From: Georgenia satyanarayanai
GTDB lineage: Bacteria; Actinomycetota; Actinomycetes; Actinomycetales; Actinomycetaceae
Assembly (NCBI RefSeq): GCF_900116375.1
Contig: NZ_UETB01000007.1
Location: forward strand, 1-64,000
DNA: 64,000 nt
Direction of reading: 5' to 3'
The notes under the pieces are model-generated. The model saw only the letters and a program-made list of their open reading frames with translations. It was not told the origin of the DNA and did no database searches. Position 1 is the first letter of the stretch. Every line of letters starts with the position of its first letter. Below are positions 35,660 to 45,189 of the stretch, one piece after another. Made by a program: the position numbers and the translations under genes.

Positions 35660-36685
35660 ATGGACGACGGGGACGGGACCCGCTCCCGCAAGGTGACGCT
35701 CAAGGACGTCGCCCAGCTGGCCGGGGTCTCGGTGGCGACCGCGTCCAAGGCGCTCAACGGCCGGGCGAACGTCCATCCCGACACCCGACGGCGGGTGGTC
35801 GAGACGGCCGAGCGGCTCGCGTTCACGCCGAACACGCTGGCGCAGAACCTGCTCAGCGGGCAGAGCGGCACCGTGGGCCTGGTGACGAACGACCTCGAGG
35901 GCCGCTTCTCCATCCCCATCCTCATGGGGGCCGAGGACGCCTTCGGTGCCGGGAAGACCTCGATCTTCCTGTGCGACGCCCGCGAGGACCCGATCCGGGA
36001 GTCCTACCACCTCCAGGCCCTCCTCGGGCGCCGGGTGGACGGACTCATCATCGTCGGCAGCCGGACCGACCCACGGCCGCCCGTGCCGGACGTGCCGGTC
36101 CCCGTCGTCTACGTCTACGCCCCCTCGGAGAACCCCGCGGACCTCTCCTTCGTCCCGGACAACGTCGGCGCCGGGCGGCAGGCGGCCGAGCACCTCATCA
36201 CGCTGGGGCGCCGGCGCATCGCCCACATCGCCGGTGACCCCACCTACGCCGCGGCGCGGGACCGTGTCCAGGGCGTCGACGAGGCGATGGCCGCCGCGGG
36301 CCTCGAGCTCGTCGACGGGCACGCGGCCCACGGGACCTGGTCGGAGTCGTGGGGACGGGCCGCCACCCGCACGGTGCTGGACCGCTCCCCCGACGTCGAC
36401 GCGATCGTCTGCGGCAGCGACCAGATCGCCCGCGGCGTGCTCGACACGCTGCGCGACCTCGGCCGGGACGTGCCGCGCGACGTCTCCGTCGTGAGCTTCG
36501 ACAACTGGGAGATCCTCGCGACCGGCGCGCGCCCCCAGCTCACCAGCGTCGACATGAGCTTCGAGCGGCTCGGCCGTCGCGCGGCGCAGGCGATCTTCGA
36601 CGCGATGGACGGCAAGACGGCGTCCGGCGTCCACACCGAGCCGTGCCGGCTCGTCGTCCGCGGCTCCTCCCTCGAGGGAGCCTGA
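35660..36685 (+). CDS. LacI family regulator of sugar-transport operon 2
   Basis: 341 residues from ATG 35660 with GAGGAGGC upstream. HTH VTLKDVAQLAGVSVATASKAL, then NVHPDTRRRV and hinge NTLAQNLLSGQSG; effector domain with SFDNWEILATGARPQLTSVDM near the end. The recognition helix (SVATASKAL) differs from the other three LacI proteins here, in line with the different palindromes upstream. Divergent position makes it the likely repressor of the binding-protein/permease/GH127 operon and of itself. Confidence 0.92.
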   Translation: MDDGDGTRSRKVTLKDVAQLAGVSVATASKALNGRANVHPDTRRRVVETAERLAFTPNTLAQNLLSGQSGTVGLVTNDLEGRFSIPILMGAEDAFGAGKTSIFLCDAREDPIRESYHLQALLGRRVDGLIIVGSRTDPRPPVPDVPVPVVYVYAPSENPADLSFVPDNVGAGRQAAEHLITLGRRRIAHIAGDPTYAAARDRVQGVDEAMAAAGLELVDGHAAHGTWSESWGRAATRTVLDRSPDVDAIVCGSDQIARGVLDTLRDLGRDVPRDVSVVSFDNWEILATGARPQLTSVDMSFERLGRRAAQAIFDAMDGKTASGVHTEPCRLVVRGSSLEGA

Positions 36686-36761
36686 CACCCCTGACACACC
36701 ATCGCACCGACGCGGTGGCCGCAGACGGCACAATGTGCCGAGAACCGATAGGAGAAGCCCA

Positions 36762-37802
36762 GTGGACAACGTCGTGCCAGGGAAGGCCAGACGCATGCCG
36801 GTGATGGCGGACGTCGCCGCGCGTGCGGGCGTCTCACACCAGACCGTCTCGCGGGTGCTCAACGCTCCCGACCTCGTGCGGCCCACCACCCGCCAGCGGG
36901 TGGAGGAGGCGATCGAGGCGCTCGGCTACCGCCGCAACATGTCGGCGCGCGCGCTGGCCACCAGCCGCTCCCACCTCATCGGCGTCGTCACCCCGGCGGT
37001 GACCCTCTTCGGCCCCAGCCACACGAGCCTCGCCATCCAGGAGGCGGCGCTCGACTTCGGCTACGCGACGATCAGCGCGGCCACGGAGACGGCGCGGACC
37101 AGCCCCACCGACGTGCTCGACTTCTTCCTCACCCTCGGCGTGGACGGCATCATCGTCGTCGCGCCGACGATGCAGACGGCGGTCGAGGCGCAGCGGCTCG
37201 CCGGGACGCTGCCCGTGGTCGCCATCGCCACCGACATGCCCGAGCCCGGGCCGCTGCACGTCGTGGCCATCGACAACGAGCAGGGCGCGCGGGACGCGAC
37301 GGCGCACCTCGTCGGCCTGGGGCACGAGCGCATCGCGCACATCGCCGGCCCGGACGAGTGGTTCGACGCGCGGGCGCGCGTGGTGGGCTGGCAGGCCGAG
37401 CTCGCCGAGGCGGGCCTCGCCGTGCCCGAGCCGGTGCGCGGCGGCTGGGAGGGCGCCGACGGCTACGCCGGTGCCCAGCAGCTGCTCGCCCAGCGTGAGC
37501 TGCCGACCGCCGTCTTCGCGGCCAACGACTACATGGCCCTCGGTGCGATGCGCGCCTTCCACCAGGCGGGGCTGCGGATCCCCGAGGACATCGCCGTCGT
37601 CGGCTACGACGACGTCGCGGGCTGCGAGTTCTACGAGCCGCCGCTGACCACGGTGCGCCAGCCCTTCGAGGCGCTCGGCCGGCACGCCATCGACACCCTC
37701 TTCGCGGCCCTCGACGGACGCCGCGGGGACCCCGAGCCCAACCGGCCCGAGCTCGTGGTGCGCGAGTCCTGCGGTGCCCAGCGCGGAGCACCGGTCGGCT
37801 GA
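36762..37802 (+). CDS. LacI family regulator, paralog of the 26957 regulator
   Basis: 346 residues from GTG 36762, chosen because AGGAGA lies just upstream; an in-frame GTG at 36735 lacks a ribosome site. HTH VMADVAARAGVSHQTVSRV is identical to that of the LacI at 26957-27982, and by eye about two-thirds of all residues agree (for example TLFGPSH, QGARDATAHLVGLGH, LTTVRQPF). The effector pockets differ more, so the two may recognise the same DNA but different inducers. It follows the other LacI gene by 76 bases and could be read through from it. Confidence 0.9.
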   Translation: MDNVVPGKARRMPVMADVAARAGVSHQTVSRVLNAPDLVRPTTRQRVEEAIEALGYRRNMSARALATSRSHLIGVVTPAVTLFGPSHTSLAIQEAALDFGYATISAATETARTSPTDVLDFFLTLGVDGIIVVAPTMQTAVEAQRLAGTLPVVAIATDMPEPGPLHVVAIDNEQGARDATAHLVGLGHERIAHIAGPDEWFDARARVVGWQAELAEAGLAVPEPVRGGWEGADGYAGAQQLLAQRELPTAVFAANDYMALGAMRAFHQAGLRIPEDIAVVGYDDVAGCEFYEPPLTTVRQPFEALGRHAIDTLFAALDGRRGDPEPNRPELVVRESCGAQRGAPVG

Positions 37803-37925
37803 CCCGGGCCGCCGACAGGTGGACGCCCCCACCGGGCCTCGAGCGGGCGCTGCGCCTGCGTCACCACTGGCTCCTCGACCGACCGCTCCTACGATCGGGG
37901 CACGAACGCTACCGAGGGAGCCCGC

Positions 37926-38222
37926 ATGTCCGTCGTCAAGATCAACGCCATCTCCGTGCCCGAGGGCGCCGGCCCCGAGCTCGAGGCCCGGTTCTCCGCC
38001 CGCAAGCACGCCGTCGACTCCGCCCCCGGCTTCGAGGGCTTCCAGCTGCTGCGCCCGGTGGCCGGCGAGGAGCGCTACTTCGTCGTGACGACGTGGGCGA
38101 GCCAGGCCGACTTCGAGGCGTGGCGCGACTCCCAGGAGTTCTCCCACGGCCACGGCGGGAGCGGCCGCCCGGTGGCCAGCGGCGCCGAGCTCCTCGAGTT
38201 CGAGGTCGTCGACCTGACCTGA
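37926..38222 (+). CDS. MhuD-like haem-degrading monooxygenase (ABM fold)
   Basis: 98 residues from ATG 37926 (GAGGGAG upstream). The start SVVKINAISVPEGAGPELE and GFQLLRPVAGEERYFVVT closely match remembered Mycobacterium tuberculosis MhuD. N7 and W66, which shape the MhuD haem pocket, are conserved; the haem-ligand His is offered by the SHGHGG segment (H74 or H76), where the alignment is uncertain. The family oxidatively cleaves haem to release iron. It stands alone between the sugar locus and a DUF2975 cassette. The family's usual name, antibiotic biosynthesis monooxygenase, would be misleading here. Confidence 0.82.
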   Translation: MSVVKINAISVPEGAGPELEARFSARKHAVDSAPGFEGFQLLRPVAGEERYFVVTTWASQADFEAWRDSQEFSHGHGGSGRPVASGAELLEFEVVDLT

Positions 38223-38242
38223 CGACGACGGCGCCGTACCCG

Positions 38243-38300
38243 TTGACAGGACCGGGCAACGACTCCTACCTTATCGATTGTCGCTATTATCGAGAATCGT
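38243..38300 (+). promoter_or_regulatory. Promoter and TTATCGA repeats before the DUF2975 cassette
   Basis: TTGACA at 38243-38248, an 18-base spacer and TACCTT at 38267-38272. TTATCGA occurs at 38271 and again at 38288, with a near inverted half (TCGCTA) between. Unusually AT-rich for this sequence, and well placed for autorepression by the HTH protein encoded third in the operon. Confidence 0.55.
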
Positions 38301-38314
38301 AAAGGTGGCCCTCC

Positions 38315-38968
38315 TTGGACACGATCACCACACCCCCCGGCGTCCGCGGCCCCGCGGACGCGTCCGGCCGCGCAGGCCTGTGGATCGTGGGCGTGGGAGC
38401 GGCACTGGTCGCGCTGACACACGTCGTGGGCACGGTCCTCGGCGCCCGGCACACCCTCGGGGACGACCCGCTGGAGGTGGAGGGCATCCCCGTGAGCGAC
38501 GCGTCGGCGCCCGCCTTCACCGAGCACCTCCCCGCGATCAGCGAGGCGCGGTACGGCGCCCTGACCGCCGTCGTCGAGGGCGTGCCGGCGGGGACGAGGT
38601 GGCTGCTCTGGGCGGGGGACGCGGTGGGCTCGCTGGCGGTCGTCGGGATCTGCCTGGTCCTGGTGCAGCTCTGCGTCCGCATCGCACGCCAGCGGCCGTT
38701 CGGCCGCTCGCTGACCGTCGCGCTGGTCGCCACCGCGGTCCTCGTCACGGCCGGCGGCGTGCTGCCCCAGCTGCTCGCCCTGGCGGGCAGGACGCAGGTC
38801 GTCGAGCACCTCGGGGTGGCCACCATGGCCGCCGAGACGGGGGTACGCCTCACCGTCTCCTCCGAGCTCAGCCTGGCCTCCATCGGTGTCGGACTGGCGC
38901 TGTGCGTCGTCGCCGTCGCATTCGCGCTCGGCGAGCGCATGCAGCGCGACACCGCGGGACTGGTCTGA
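38315..38968 (+). CDS. DUF2975 membrane protein (first copy)
   Basis: 217 residues from TTG 38315, with AAAGGTGG a few bases upstream. Four hydrophobic segments (about 22-44, 98-122, 132-155 and 188-208) with a cytoplasmic RQRPFGRSLTVAL loop and an ERMQRDTAGLV tail. DUF2975 proteins of unknown function are usually encoded with a small YozG-like HTH regulator, as here. It is followed by a paralog with the same membrane layout. Confidence 0.78.
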   Translation: MDTITTPPGVRGPADASGRAGLWIVGVGAALVALTHVVGTVLGARHTLGDDPLEVEGIPVSDASAPAFTEHLPAISEARYGALTAVVEGVPAGTRWLLWAGDAVGSLAVVGICLVLVQLCVRIARQRPFGRSLTVALVATAVLVTAGGVLPQLLALAGRTQVVEHLGVATMAAETGVRLTVSSELSLASIGVGLALCVVAVAFALGERMQRDTAGLV

Positions 38969-39003
38969 CGGCGGCACCGATGACATCACGTGAGGAGCAC
39001 TCG

Positions 39004-39678
39004 ATGAATGCTGCGACACCGCCCGTGGGCGAGCGGCCCGTCATGTCGCGCGGGGACCGCGTCGCCCTGGGGGCGACGGCCGCCGTGGCCGCGCTGGTGG
39101 CCGTGGGTGCCGCCGTCGGTGGTGTGATGTCCGTGGTCCAGGCGCTGCGGGACGATCCGCTGACCCTCCACGGGTTCCCGCTCGTCAACGCCCGTACGCC
39201 CGAGTTCACCGAGCCCTTCGGACAGGTGAGCGAGGCCTGGTACGAGTCCGCGGCGCTCACCGTCACCGGCCTGCCCACCGCCGCGCGGTGGCCCTTCGCC
39301 GCACAGTCCGCCGTGACGGCGCTGGCGGTGGTGGGGGTGAGCCTGGCACTGCTGTGGCTCGCGCTGCGGGTGCTGCGGAACCGCCCCTTCGGACGTTCGA
39401 TGACGGCGGCGCTGGTGGCGAGCGCCGTCCTCATCATCGTCGGCGGGACGGTGAGCCAGCTGCTCGGCGCCGCGGGGAACGCCGCCGTCGTCGACCATCT
39501 CGGCACGGACATCACCGGAGGCGCCGACACGGCCCGGCCCGAGGGGTACGAGGGCCTGATGACCTTTGCCCTCGACCTCAGCCTCGCGCCCGTCGGGGTA
39601 GGGCTCGCCCTGGCCGTGGTCGCCCTCGCCTTCCAGATCGGCGCGCGCCTGCAGCGCGACACCGAGGGCCTGGTCTGA
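39004..39678 (+). CDS. DUF2975 membrane protein (second copy)
   Basis: 224 residues from ATG 39004 (GAGGAG upstream), 35 bases after the first copy. Shares DDPL, the RNRPFGRSMTAAL loop, VVDHLG and the RLQRDTEGLV tail with it, so the pair arose by tandem duplication. Its stop overlaps the HTH gene's ATG by one base, implying coupled translation. Confidence 0.78.
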   Translation: MNAATPPVGERPVMSRGDRVALGATAAVAALVAVGAAVGGVMSVVQALRDDPLTLHGFPLVNARTPEFTEPFGQVSEAWYESAALTVTGLPTAARWPFAAQSAVTALAVVGVSLALLWLALRVLRNRPFGRSMTAALVASAVLIIVGGTVSQLLGAAGNAAVVDHLGTDITGGADTARPEGYEGLMTFALDLSLAPVGVGLALAVVALAFQIGARLQRDTEGLV

Positions 39679-39935
39679 TGGCGCGGGCCAAGCCCTCCGA
39701 GGAGGACTCCGCGCCCACCGGCGTCCACTGCCGCCTCGACGAGCTGCTCGCCGAGCGCGGCATGACGCTCACCCGTCTGAGCGAGCTCGTGGGGATGAGC
39801 ATCGTCAACCTGTCGGTGCTGAAGAACGACCGCGCCCGCGCGATCCGTTTCTCCACCCTCACCGCGATCTGCCAGGCGTTGGACTGTGAGATCGGCGAGC
39901 TCCTCGTGCGCAGCACCCCCTCGGCGCGGGGCTGA
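39678..39935 (+). CDS. Small Cro/C1-type HTH regulator (YozG-like)
   Basis: 85 residues from ATG 39678, inside the TGATG junction with the DUF2975 gene. The core CRLDELLAERGMTLTRLSELVGMSIVNLSVLKN is an XRE-type helix-turn-helix, and FSTLTAICQALDCEIGELL is the usual second half of YozG-type regulators. Likely binds the TTATCGA repeats before the operon; the membrane proteins may sequester or sense on its behalf (inference). Confidence 0.85.
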   Translation: MARAKPSEEDSAPTGVHCRLDELLAERGMTLTRLSELVGMSIVNLSVLKNDRARAIRFSTLTAICQALDCEIGELLVRSTPSARG

Positions 39936-40221
39936 CGGACCGGTACCACTGGTGACGCCCGCTTTGTCGTGCTATGTCACCCGGATCTTCTCGGCCCTCG
40001 CAAAACTTAGGTCATGGCTAGGCAACCCCTTTTTGACTGCCGCCAGGACCCTTGCACACCCGCGATGGGGTGGCGTAAGTTTCGTGAGACAACAAACCGA
40101 CACGGGGGTCGGCGCGGGCGCACAGGCGGGCTCATCGGAGCTCGGCGGACCTCCCGGGCCGACGGCACGGGCACGGTTACATCCAGGCGTGCCGACGACG
40201 CACGCGCACAGGAGGACTCAC
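39936..40221 (+). other. Long leader region of the ChvE-type operon
   Basis: 286 bases without a gene. It holds an AAACTTA (40003-40009) / TAAGTTT (40076-40082) inverted pair 66 bases apart, a TTGACT box at 40033-40038 without a clear -10, and AGGAGG just before the binding-protein start. Local base composition is less GC-rich than its surroundings, fitting a regulated promoter; no factor can be named. Confidence 0.4.
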
Positions 40222-41370
40222 ATGTCATTGCGCACTCGGAAGGCCATGGCGCTCGTCGCCACGTCCGCCCTCATGCTCGGTGCTGCAGCATGCAGCAGCG
40301 AGCGGACGACGGACTCCGGTGACGGCGGCGACACGGCTGCCACGGACGGCGGCGGCGAGGCCGGTGGCCTCATCGGCATCGCGATGCCCACGCGCTCCCT
40401 CGAGCGGTGGAACAACGACGGCGCGAACCTCGAGGCGGCGCTGCAGGAGATGGGCTACGAGACCTCCCTGCAGTACGCGGACAATGAGGTCGACCAGCAG
40501 ATCAACCAGATCCAGACGATGCTCAACCAGGACCCCGAGGTCCTCGTCATCGCCGCGATCGACGGCACGGCGCTCACCCCGGTCCTGGAGGCCGCGGAGA
40601 ACCAGGACGTCGACGTCATCGCCTACGACCGCCTCATCAACGACTCCGGGGCCGTGGACTACTACGCGACCTTCGACAACTACGGCGTGGGCCAGATGCA
40701 GGGCGAGTTCATCGTCGAGCAGCTCGGCCTGGAGGACGGCGAGGAGGGCCCCTTCACCCTCGAGCCCTTCGCCGGCTCCCCGGACGACAACAACGCGCGC
40801 TTCTTCTTCGCCGGCGCCTGGGACGTGCTCCTGCCCTATGTCGAGAGCGGCCAGCTCGTCGTGCCCTCGGGCAAGGCTCCCGCGAGCGTCGAGGAGTGGA
40901 CGACGATCGGTATCCAGGGCTGGGAGTCCGACACCGCGCAGTCCGAGATGGAGAACCGTCTCAACTCCTTCTACGCCGGTGGCGAGAAGGTCGACGTCGT
41001 GCTCTCCCCCAACGACTCCCTCGCCCTGGGCATCGAGCAGGCCCTGGACGCGGCCGGCTACACGCCCGGTGAGGACTGGCCGATCATCACCGGCCAGGAC
41101 GCCGACCTCGCCAACGTCAACAACATGCTCGCAGGCATGCAGTCGATGACGGTCTGGAAGGACACCCGCACCCTGGGCTCGCAGGTCGCCACGATGGTCG
41201 ACCAGATCGTCAAGGGCGAGGAGGTCGAGGTCAACGACACCGAGACCTACGACAACGGCGTGAAGGTCGTCCCGTCCTACCTCCTGCCGCCCGAGGTCGT
41301 CACCCCCGAGACGGTCGAGGACAAGCTCGTCGGTTCCGAGTTCTACGACGCGAGCGAGCTCGACCTCTAG
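40222..41370 (+). CDS. chvE: ChvE-like multiple-monosaccharide-binding lipoprotein
   Basis: 382 residues from ATG 40222. Signal peptide with lipobox GAAAC, then a Gly/Asp tether. IAMPTRSLERWNNDGANLE, YADNEVDQQINQIQTML, VIAYDRLI and GQDADLANVNNMLAGMQSMTVWKDTR are the landmark segments of ChvE/xylose-binding-type receptors. Delivers a monosaccharide (typically xylose, arabinose, glucose or galactose) to the GguA/GguB pair encoded next. Confidence 0.92.
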   Translation: MSLRTRKAMALVATSALMLGAAACSSERTTDSGDGGDTAATDGGGEAGGLIGIAMPTRSLERWNNDGANLEAALQEMGYETSLQYADNEVDQQINQIQTMLNQDPEVLVIAAIDGTALTPVLEAAENQDVDVIAYDRLINDSGAVDYYATFDNYGVGQMQGEFIVEQLGLEDGEEGPFTLEPFAGSPDDNNARFFFAGAWDVLLPYVESGQLVVPSGKAPASVEEWTTIGIQGWESDTAQSEMENRLNSFYAGGEKVDVVLSPNDSLALGIEQALDAAGYTPGEDWPIITGQDADLANVNNMLAGMQSMTVWKDTRTLGSQVATMVDQIVKGEEVEVNDTETYDNGVKVVPSYLLPPEVVTPETVEDKLVGSEFYDASELDL

Positions 41371-41404
41371 GTCGACCCGCTCCACAGTCCACCGACCGCC
41401 CGCT

Positions 41405-41437
41405 CCCGCGCCCCAGGCCGCCGGCCTGGGGCGCGGG
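41405..41437. promoter_or_regulatory. Hairpin between chvE-like and gguA-like genes
   Basis: Perfect 15-bp stem with a 3-base loop in the 116-base gap, again placed right after a binding-protein gene. Confidence 0.6.
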
Positions 41438-41486
41438 TCGCGGAACGGTCGCCTGACCGGCCCCGCGTCTGCGAAGGAACTACGCC

Positions 41487-43037
41487 ATGTCAGCTGAGCA
41501 CACGATCCTTCAGATGAAGGACATCACCAAGACCTTCCCGGGCGTCAAGGCGCTGGAGAACGTCAACCTCACCGTCCGCCGCGGGGAGGTCCACGCGATC
41601 TGCGGGGAGAACGGGGCCGGCAAGTCGACCCTGATGAACATCCTGTCCGGGGTCTACCCCCACGGGTCCTACGACGGCGAGATCGTCTTCGACGGACAGG
41701 TCTGCGACTTCCGCTCCATCCGCGACAGCGAGTCGCGCGGCATCGTCATCATCCACCAGGAGCTGGCCCTGAGCCCGTACCTGTCGGTCGCGGAGAACAT
41801 CTTCCTCGGCAACGAGCAGGCCAAGGGCGGGGTCATCGACTGGAACGCCACGAACGCCGAGGCGGCCAAGCTCATCGCCCGCGTCGGTCTGCGGGCCGAC
41901 CCGGACGACAAGATCATCGACCTCGGCGTGGGCCGCCAGCAGCTCGTCGAGATCGCCAAGGCCCTGTCCAAGCGCGTCAAGCTGCTCATCCTGGACGAGC
42001 CGACGGCGGCGCTCAACGAGGAGGACAGCGAGCACCTGCTCGACCTCATGCGCCACCTGCGCGACCAGGGCATCTCGATGATCATCATCTCCCACAAGCT
42101 CAACGAGATCGCCGCGATCGCCGACTCCACGACGATCCTGCGCGACGGCCGGACCATCACGACGATGGACATGCACGGCCCCTCCCCCGCCACCGAGGGC
42201 GAGATCATCCGCCACATGGTGGGGCGCGACCTCGAGGACCGCTACCCCGAGCACGTCTCCACCCCCGGGGAGGAGGTCCTGCGGGTCGAGAACTGGACGG
42301 TCCACCACCCGAACGACACGCACCGCAAGGTGGTCGACGGCGCGAACCTCGCGATCCGCCGCGGGGAGATCGTCGGGCTGGCCGGCCTCATGGGCGCCGG
42401 GCGCACCGAGCTGGGCATGTCCGTCTTCGGCCACTCCTACGGCACGCACATCTCCGGCACGCTCTACAAGGACGGCAAGGAGATCACCGCGCACAGCGTG
42501 GGCCAGGCCATCGCGCACGGCCTGGCGTACGCGACGGAGGACCGCAAGAGCCTGGGCCTCAACCTCATCCAGGACATCAAGACCAACGTGACCTCCGCCG
42601 GGCTGGGCAAGCTGGCCAAGGGCGGGGTCGTGGACCGTCACGGTGAGGCGAACGTCGCCGAGTCATACCGCAAGGACATGCGGATCAAGACGCCGTCGGT
42701 CGAGGCGATCGTCGGTCAGCTCTCCGGGGGCAACCAGCAGAAGGTCGTCCTGTCGAAGTGGATCTACACCGATCCTGACGTCCTCATCCTCGACGAGCCG
42801 ACCCGCGGTATCGACGTCGGCGCGAAGTTCGAGATCTACCAGATCATCAACGCCCTGGCCGACGCCGGCAAGGGTGTCCTCGTCATCTCCTCCGAGCTGC
42901 CCGAGCTGCTCGGCATCTGCGACCGCATCTACGCCATGAGCGCCGGCCGTATCACCGGGGAGCTGCCCCGTGGCGAGGCCAACCAGGAATCTCTCATGCA
43001 CTACATGACTATGGACAAGGAGGGCGTGTCGCGATGA
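41487..43037 (+). CDS. gguA: Two-domain sugar ABC ATPase, GguA type
   Basis: 516 residues from ATG 41487. N-terminal Walker [11 protein letters not shown] (about 39-48), [15 protein letters not shown] signature region and [16 protein letters not shown]-terminal half with degenerate GLMGAGRTE loop, [14 protein letters not shown] and [14 protein letters not shown]. Energises the GguB permease for monosaccharide uptake. The ATGA overlap with the permease gene indicates coupled expression. Confidence 0.94.
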   Translation: MSAEHTILQMKDITKTFPGVKALENVNLTVRRGEVHAICGENGAGKSTLMNILSGVYPHGSYDGEIVFDGQVCDFRSIRDSESRGIVIIHQELALSPYLSVAENIFLGNEQAKGGVIDWNATNAEAAKLIARVGLRADPDDKIIDLGVGRQQLVEIAKALSKRVKLLILDEPTAALNEEDSEHLLDLMRHLRDQGISMIIISHKLNEIAAIADSTTILRDGRTITTMDMHGPSPATEGEIIRHMVGRDLEDRYPEHVSTPGEEVLRVENWTVHHPNDTHRKVVDGANLAIRRGEIVGLAGLMGAGRTELGMSVFGHSYGTHISGTLYKDGKEITAHSVGQAIAHGLAYATEDRKSLGLNLIQDIKTNVTSAGLGKLAKGGVVDRHGEANVAESYRKDMRIKTPSVEAIVGQLSGGNQQKVVLSKWIYTDPDVLILDEPTRGIDVGAKFEIYQIINALADAGKGVLVISSELPELLGICDRIYAMSAGRITGELPRGEANQESLMHYMTMDKEGVSR

Positions 43038-44203
43038 GCACGCTGACGCAATACATGAGCCGCAACGTCCGGCAGTACGGCATCTGGCTCGCACTCCTCG
43101 CGATCATCATCCTCTTCCAGATCCTCACCGACGGGCTGCTCCTGCGACCCAACAACGTCGCGAGCCTCGTCCAGCAGAACGCCTACGTCATGATCCTGGC
43201 CATCGGCATGGTCATGGTCATCGTCGCCCGTCACATCGACCTCTCGGTCGGCTCGGTCGTCGCGTTCGTCGGTGGCGTCACGGCGATCATGATGAACAGC
43301 TGGGAGGTGCACTGGCTGCTGGCCGTGGTCGTCGCCCTCCTCCTGGGCGCCGTCATCGGGGCCTGGCAGGGCTTCTGGGTCGCCTACGTCGGGATCCCGG
43401 CGTTCATCGTCACCCTCGGCGGCATGCTCATCTTCCGCGGACTGGCCATCGTGCTCGTCGGCACCACGGTCGCGGGCCTCCCCCGCCCGTTCAACGCCAT
43501 CTCCAACGGCTCGGTGCCCAACGTGCTCGGCTTCGTCGCCAACCTCGACGTCGTCACCCTCCTCATCGGCGCCCTCGCGATCGTCGGCCTCGTCCTGTCC
43601 CAGATCCGCAACCGGGTCGCGGCCGGCAAGCACGACCTCGTGTCCGAGCCCCGCTCCGCCTTCATCGGCAAGCTCGTGCTCTTCACCGCCGCCATCGGCT
43701 ACGGCACCTGGATCCTCTCCCGCAGCGCGGGCGGCACCCCGATCGTCCTCATCATCATCGGCGTGCTCATCATCGGCTACACCTTCCTCATGAACCGCAC
43801 CGTGTTCGGGCGCCACGTCTACGCCGTCGGCGGCAACCTCCACGCCGCCCGCCTCACCGGCATCAACACCAAGCGCGTGGACTTCATGGTCTTCGTCAAC
43901 ATGGGCGTCCTCGCAGCGCTGGCGGGCGTCGTCACCACCTCGCGCGCGGGCGCCGGCGTCGCGTCGGCGGGTGAGATGTTCGAGCTCGACGCGATCGCCG
44001 CGGCCTTCATCGGCGGCACCGCCGTCTCCGGCGGTATCGGCAAGGTCTCCGGCGCCATCATCGGTGCGCTCATCATGGGTGTGCTCAACATGGGCCTGTC
44101 CATCATGGCCGTCGACCCGGCCTGGCAGCAGACCATCAAGGGCCTCGTCCTCCTGCTCGCCGTCGCGTTCGACCTCCTCAGCAAGCGCCGCACGGGTCGC
44201 TGA
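43034..44203 (+). CDS. gguB: Monosaccharide ABC permease, GguB type
   Basis: 389 residues from ATG 43034. RbsC-class permease, longer than RbsC because of an extra cytoplasmic stretch (about 185-225, [15 protein letters not shown]) as in GguB/XylH. Membrane signature [20 protein letters not shown] and [21 protein letters not shown]. Final gene of the chvE-gguA-gguB operon; a strong terminator follows. Confidence 0.94.
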   Translation: MSTLTQYMSRNVRQYGIWLALLAIIILFQILTDGLLLRPNNVASLVQQNAYVMILAIGMVMVIVARHIDLSVGSVVAFVGGVTAIMMNSWEVHWLLAVVVALLLGAVIGAWQGFWVAYVGIPAFIVTLGGMLIFRGLAIVLVGTTVAGLPRPFNAISNGSVPNVLGFVANLDVVTLLIGALAIVGLVLSQIRNRVAAGKHDLVSEPRSAFIGKLVLFTAAIGYGTWILSRSAGGTPIVLIIIGVLIIGYTFLMNRTVFGRHVYAVGGNLHAARLTGINTKRVDFMVFVNMGVLAALAGVVTTSRAGAGVASAGEMFELDAIAAAFIGGTAVSGGIGKVSGAIIGALIMGVLNMGLSIMAVDPAWQQTIKGLVLLLAVAFDLLSKRRTGR

Positions 44204-44218
44204 CCCCGCTGCACACGC

Positions 44219-44254
44219 GAACGCCCCCCGTGCCGTGCGGCGCGGGGGGCGTTC
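44219..44254 (+). terminator. Terminator after the chvE-gguA-gguB operon
   Basis: Twelve-base-pair stem (GAACGCCCCCCG / CGGGGGGCGTTC) 15 bases after the gguB stop, followed by a T/C-rich stretch. Confidence 0.8.
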
Positions 44255-44357
44255 TCGTCGTCTCCCGCCGCGCCACCCCGTTTCGCCGCGCCCCCCCTCC
44301 GCGCCGAGCGCTGAGTTGTTCCTGGCACCGCTCCGAAGATCTGGCGGGTGAGGCGCC

Positions 44358-45152
44358 TCAGCCCCCAAGGAGGGCCGGAACGGCCTGGACCCCGGTGACG
44401 ACGGCGACGGCGAGCAGCAGCAGCGCGAAGAGCAGGCTGAGCGTCCGCGGGCGGGCGCGGGCGGAGAAGCGCCCGGCGAGGAGGCCGCCGACCATCGACG
44501 TCACGGCGAAGGCGACGACGACGGGCCATTCGATCGCCAGGTCCTGCCCCACGCGGCCGACGAGCCCGAACACCGAGTTGACGACGATGACGAGCAGCGA
44601 GGTCCCCACGGCGAGGCGCATGTCCACCCGCATGACGAGCAGCAGCGCCGGGACGACGATGAAGCCTCCGCCCACCCCGAAGAAGCCGGTGAGCAGACCG
44701 ACGACCGAGGCGACGAGGACGGTGAGGACCGCCGTCGCGACCCGACCCGATGATCGGGCGACCGGGCCGCCGTCGTCGGGGCGTCGGCGCTCCGCGAGGG
44801 AGCGGCGCAGCATGACGGCGGAGACGACGAGGAGCAGCCCGGCGAGGAGCACCATGAGGAGGTCGGCGTCGACCAGCGCCGCGAGCCGCGCTCCCCCGAG
44901 CGCACCGACCACGCCGAGGAGTCCGAAGACGAGACCCCCGCGCCACAGGACGTTGCCGCGCCGCGCGTGCGGCAGGAGAGACACGACGGACGTGGCCCCG
45001 ACGATGACGAGCGATGCCGTCGCGGCCGCGTGCGGGTCCTGGCCGAGGACGTAGACGAGGATCGGCAGGCTGAGGATGCCACCGCCCGCGCCGAGGGTGC
45101 CGACGACGACGCCGACGAGCAGGCCGACGGCCGCGGCGATCGCTGCGCTCAT
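44358..45152 (-). CDS. TauE/SafE family permease (anion exporter-like)
   Basis: 264 residues from ATG 45152. Seven to eight hydrophobic segments; both repeats of the family are visible, with GTLGAGGGILSLPIL near the N-terminus and GFFGVGGGFIVVPAL in the second half. Members move sulfite, sulfoacetate or other organosulfur anions; cargo cannot be told. Same strand as the HhH-GPD gene, 37 bases downstream of it. Confidence 0.9.
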   Translation of the reverse strand: MSAAIAAAVGLLVGVVVGTLGAGGGILSLPILVYVLGQDPHAAATASLVIVGATSVVSLLPHARRGNVLWRGGLVFGLLGVVGALGGARLAALVDADLLMVLLAGLLLVVSAVMLRRSLAERRRPDDGGPVARSSGRVATAVLTVLVASVVGLLTGFFGVGGGFIVVPALLLVMRVDMRLAVGTSLLVIVVNSVFGLVGRVGQDLAIEWPVVVAFAVTSMVGGLLAGRFSARARPRTLSLLFALLLLAVAVVTGVQAVPALLGG

Positions 45153-45189
45153 CGTGGCATCCTCGGTCCGGTCACGGCGGCCCGCACCT

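Noticed and set aside
37926-38222. Antibiotic biosynthesis gene
   Set aside because: The ABM fold name is historical; sequence is MhuD-like and no biosynthetic cluster surrounds it.
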